From contig DATEKH010000204.1 in NCBI GenBank assembly GCA_035277525.1, positions 1 through 7,810 on the forward strand: a DNA stretch of 7,810 nt. The letters run 5' to 3'. Within the stretch, counting starts at the first letter, position 1; the number at the start of each line of letters is the position of its first letter. Below, in pieces: positions 6,396 to 7,810 of this stretch. The notes under the pieces were generated by a model, which searched no databases, was not told where the DNA came from, and saw nothing but the letters and a program-made list of their open reading frames with translations. This DNA is from CAIKMD01 sp035277525 (GTDB taxonomy: Bacteria > Pseudomonadota > Alphaproteobacteria > ATCC43930 > CGMCC-115725). Made by a program: the position numbers and the translations under genes.

Positions 6396-6425
6396 TTATT
6401 GCAGTGCGCAACGGAAAGCTCTAAA
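6396..6425 (+). promoter_or_regulatory. Weak candidate kup promoter
   Basis: TTATTG (6396-6401) and TCTAAA (6420-6425) are spaced 18 bp and would give a leader of about 25 bases before kup. Both hexamers are poor matches to the sigma-70 consensus, so this is only a placeholder for a promoter that may lie further upstream. Confidence 0.2.
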
Positions 6426-6444
6426 CAGCCCGCCGTTTTGCTCG

Positions 6445-6451
6445 CGAGGAG
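6445..6451 (+). promoter_or_regulatory. Ribosome binding site of kup
   Basis: CGAGGAG ends seven bases before ATG 6459, a near-ideal Shine-Dalgarno spacing, and fixes the start of the transporter. A GTG at 6451 leads straight to a stop and is not an alternative. Confidence 0.75.
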
Positions 6452-6458
6452 TGCCCTG

Positions 6459-7810
6459 ATGGCGCAAACCGCCGCAGCCGATCGTCGCTCGGATGCCGGC
6501 CGTGCCAAGGCACGCCAAAATTTGCTGATCGGCGCGCTTGGCGTGGTTTACGGCGATATCGGCACCTCGCCGCTTTACACCGTGAAGCAATGCTTCCAAG
6601 CGCTCGGCGGCGTGACACCGCCCGCGGTCTATGGCGTGCTGTCGCTCATCACCTGGGCGCTCATCGTCGTGGTGACGCTCAAATACATCACCGTGATCAT
6701 GCGCGCCGACAATCGCGGCGAAGGCGGCATCCTCGCGCTGACGGCGCTGGCGCTGCGCGTGCCGCGGGCCGGGACCAAGCTCCATTGGTGGATTCTGGCC
6801 GCCGGGCTGCTCGGCGCCTCGCTCTTCTACGGCGACGGCGTCATCACGCCGGCGATCTCGGTGTTGAGCGCGGTCGAAGGCTTGAAAGTCGCGACACCCT
6901 TCTTCGACACGTTCGTCATTCCGCTGACGCTCCTGATTCTGGTCGGGCTGTTCGTACTGCAGCGTCGCGGCACCGGGCGTGTCGGCGGCTTCTTCGGGCC
7001 GATCATGGCGATCTGGTTTCTCACCCTCGGGCTTCTCGGCACGCTCGAGATCGTCAAAGAGCCCGAGATTGTTTTGGCGCTCAATCCCTATTACGGGCTG
7101 CGGCTGCTGCTGCGCGATCCGATTCGCGGCTTTGCCCTGCTCGGCGCGGTCGTGCTCGCCGTCACCGGCGCCGAGGCGCTCTATATCGATATGGGCCATT
7201 TCGGCAAACGGCCGATCCGGCTCGCTTGGCTTTATTTCGTGTTCCCCGCGCTGCTGCTCAATTATTTCGGCCAGGGCGCGTTGCTGCTGCACGAGCATGG
7301 CGCGCTCGAAAATCCGTTCTACCGCCTAGTTCCCGGCTGGGGGCTCTACCCGATGGTGGCGCTTTCCACGATTGCCACTGTCATCGCCTCGCAAGCCGTG
7401 ATCTCAGGCGCGTTCTCGATGACGCGGCAGGCGGTGCTCCTCGGTTATCTGCCGCGCTTCGAGATCCGTCACACCTCCGAGCACGAGATCGGCCAGATCT
7501 ATCTGCCGAAGGTCAATCTGTTTCTGCTGATCGCCGTTCTGGCGCTGGTATTGGGATTCCGCAGCTCGGAAAATCTCGCCTCGGCCTATGGCATCGCCGT
7601 CACCGGCACGATGACGATCGACACCATCCTGGCCTTCGTCTACATGGCCGGCATGGCGAATTGGAATCGCGCCGTCGCCGGTCTGGTGTTCGGCTTCTTC
7701 CTCATCGTCGATCTCGCCTTCTTCTCGGCGAACATGCTGAAGATCGAGGAGGGCGGCTGGTTCCCGCTCGCCGTCGCGGCGATCATCTTCACCCTGATGG
7801 TCACCTGGCT
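6459..7810 (+). CDS. kup: Kup-family low-affinity potassium transporter (3' truncated)
   Basis: The frame is open from ATG 6459 to the right edge, giving 450 complete codons of a protein that is usually about 620-640 residues. It therefore contains most of the membrane domain and lacks the rest of it and the C-terminal cytoplasmic part. Family signatures are abundant: GVVYGDIGTSPLYT in the first helix (residues 28-41), YGDGVITPAISVLSAVEG (124-141), TGAEALYIDMGHFG (236-249), NYFGQGALLL (268-277), IASQAVISGAFSMTRQA (309-325), QIYLPKVN (346-353) and AYGIAVTGTM (376-385). Long hydrophobic stretches between these match multiple transmembrane helices. Kup/KUP/HAK proteins take up K+ with protons across the inner membrane. 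The N-terminal 20 residues are a hydrophilic Ala/Arg-rich cytosolic tail. A minus-strand open frame covering 6396-7298 is an artefact of codon bias. The gene is transcribed away from the small exported protein gene and has no evident link to the catabolic cluster. Confidence 0.96.
   Translation, partial: MAQTAAADRRSDAGRAKARQNLLIGALGVVYGDIGTSPLYTVKQCFQALGGVTPPAVYGVLSLITWALIVVVTLKYITVIMRADNRGEGGILALTALALRVPRAGTKLHWWILAAGLLGASLFYGDGVITPAISVLSAVEGLKVATPFFDTFVIPLTLLILVGLFVLQRRGTGRVGGFFGPIMAIWFLTLGLLGTLEIVKEPEIVLALNPYYGLRLLLRDPIRGFALLGAVVLAVTGAEALYIDMGHFGKRPIRLAWLYFVFPALLLNYFGQGALLLHEHGALENPFYRLVPGWGLYPMVALSTIATVIASQAVISGAFSMTRQAVLLGYLPRFEIRHTSEHEIGQIYLPKVNLFLLIAVLALVLGFRSSENLASAYGIAVTGTMTIDTILAFVYMAGMANWNRAVAGLVFGFFLIVDLAFFSANMLKIEEGGWFPLAVAAIIFTLMVTW

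Larger units (their letters stand above)
5920..6458. other. Noncoding divergent intergenic region between the small exported protein gene and kup
   Basis: No convincing gene is present. Short open frames on both strands here are Arg/Pro/Ala-rich translations of G+C-rich DNA without ribosome sites or recognisable motifs. The part nearest the minus-strand gene contains a perfect palindrome (5951-5974). A segment at about 6040-6140 is clearly richer in A/T than the rest of the window and carries dyads, so promoters for one or both flanking genes are likely there. The kup-proximal 300 bases are again G+C-rich, with several short hairpins such as CAAGCCG/CGGCTTG at 6182-6198. No consensus promoter can be assigned with confidence. 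Confidence 0.6.

Noticed and set aside
6131..6508. A possible small minus-strand gene in the kup upstream region
   Set aside because: It overlaps the kup start and its ribosome site, is Arg/Ala-rich, and has no Shine-Dalgarno sequence or recognisable domain.
6396..7298. A 300-codon minus-strand open frame opposite kup
   Set aside because: The plus strand encodes unmistakable Kup signatures over the same bases. The antisense translation is a charged, low-complexity sequence rich in Arg, Glu, Gln and Asp.

Overview
The window is high-G+C DNA, densely coding and with strong third-position G/C bias. Its gene content fits an alphaproteobacterium, probably of the Hyphomicrobiales/Rhizobiales or Rhodospirillales type. 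This placement is an inference from composition and protein style. No rRNA or other phylogenetic marker is present.

Positions 2-5447 (+ strand) hold four consecutive co-directional genes that look like part of an aromatic or heteroaromatic catabolic operon. They are the 3' three-quarters of a Rieske non-haem iron ring-hydroxylating oxygenase (phthalate dioxygenase type), a complete molybdenum hydroxylase large subunit (CoxL/xanthine dehydrogenase family), a two-domain VOC/type I extradiol dioxygenase, and a fumarylacetoacetate hydrolase (FAH)-family enzyme. The last two overlap by 4 bp (ATGA), so they are probably translationally coupled. Together the set supplies two kinds of ring hydroxylation, an extradiol ring-cleavage step and cleavage or hydration of the ring-fission product. 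The substrate cannot be read from the sequence. No transporter, regulator, electron-transfer partner or small/medium Mo-hydroxylase subunit is visible, and the operon starts outside the window.

Positions 5448-5607 separate the convergent ends of the FAH gene and a small minus-strand gene, and carry overlapping inverted repeats that may act as a bidirectional terminator. The minus-strand gene (5608-5919) encodes an unrecognised exported protein of about 103 residues with a clear signal peptide. Its leader contains a perfect 11-bp inverted repeat just upstream of the ribosome binding site.

Positions 5920-6458 are a noncoding divergent intergenic region with an A/T-richer island and several dyads. 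From 6459 to the right edge runs the first 450 codons of a Kup-type potassium transporter. It is most likely a housekeeping gene unrelated to the catabolic cluster.

I see no mobile element, CRISPR array, tRNA or rRNA. The most interesting material is the uncharacterised catabolic gene combination, with a Mo-hydroxylase large subunit lacking visible partners, and the structured leader of the small secreted protein.
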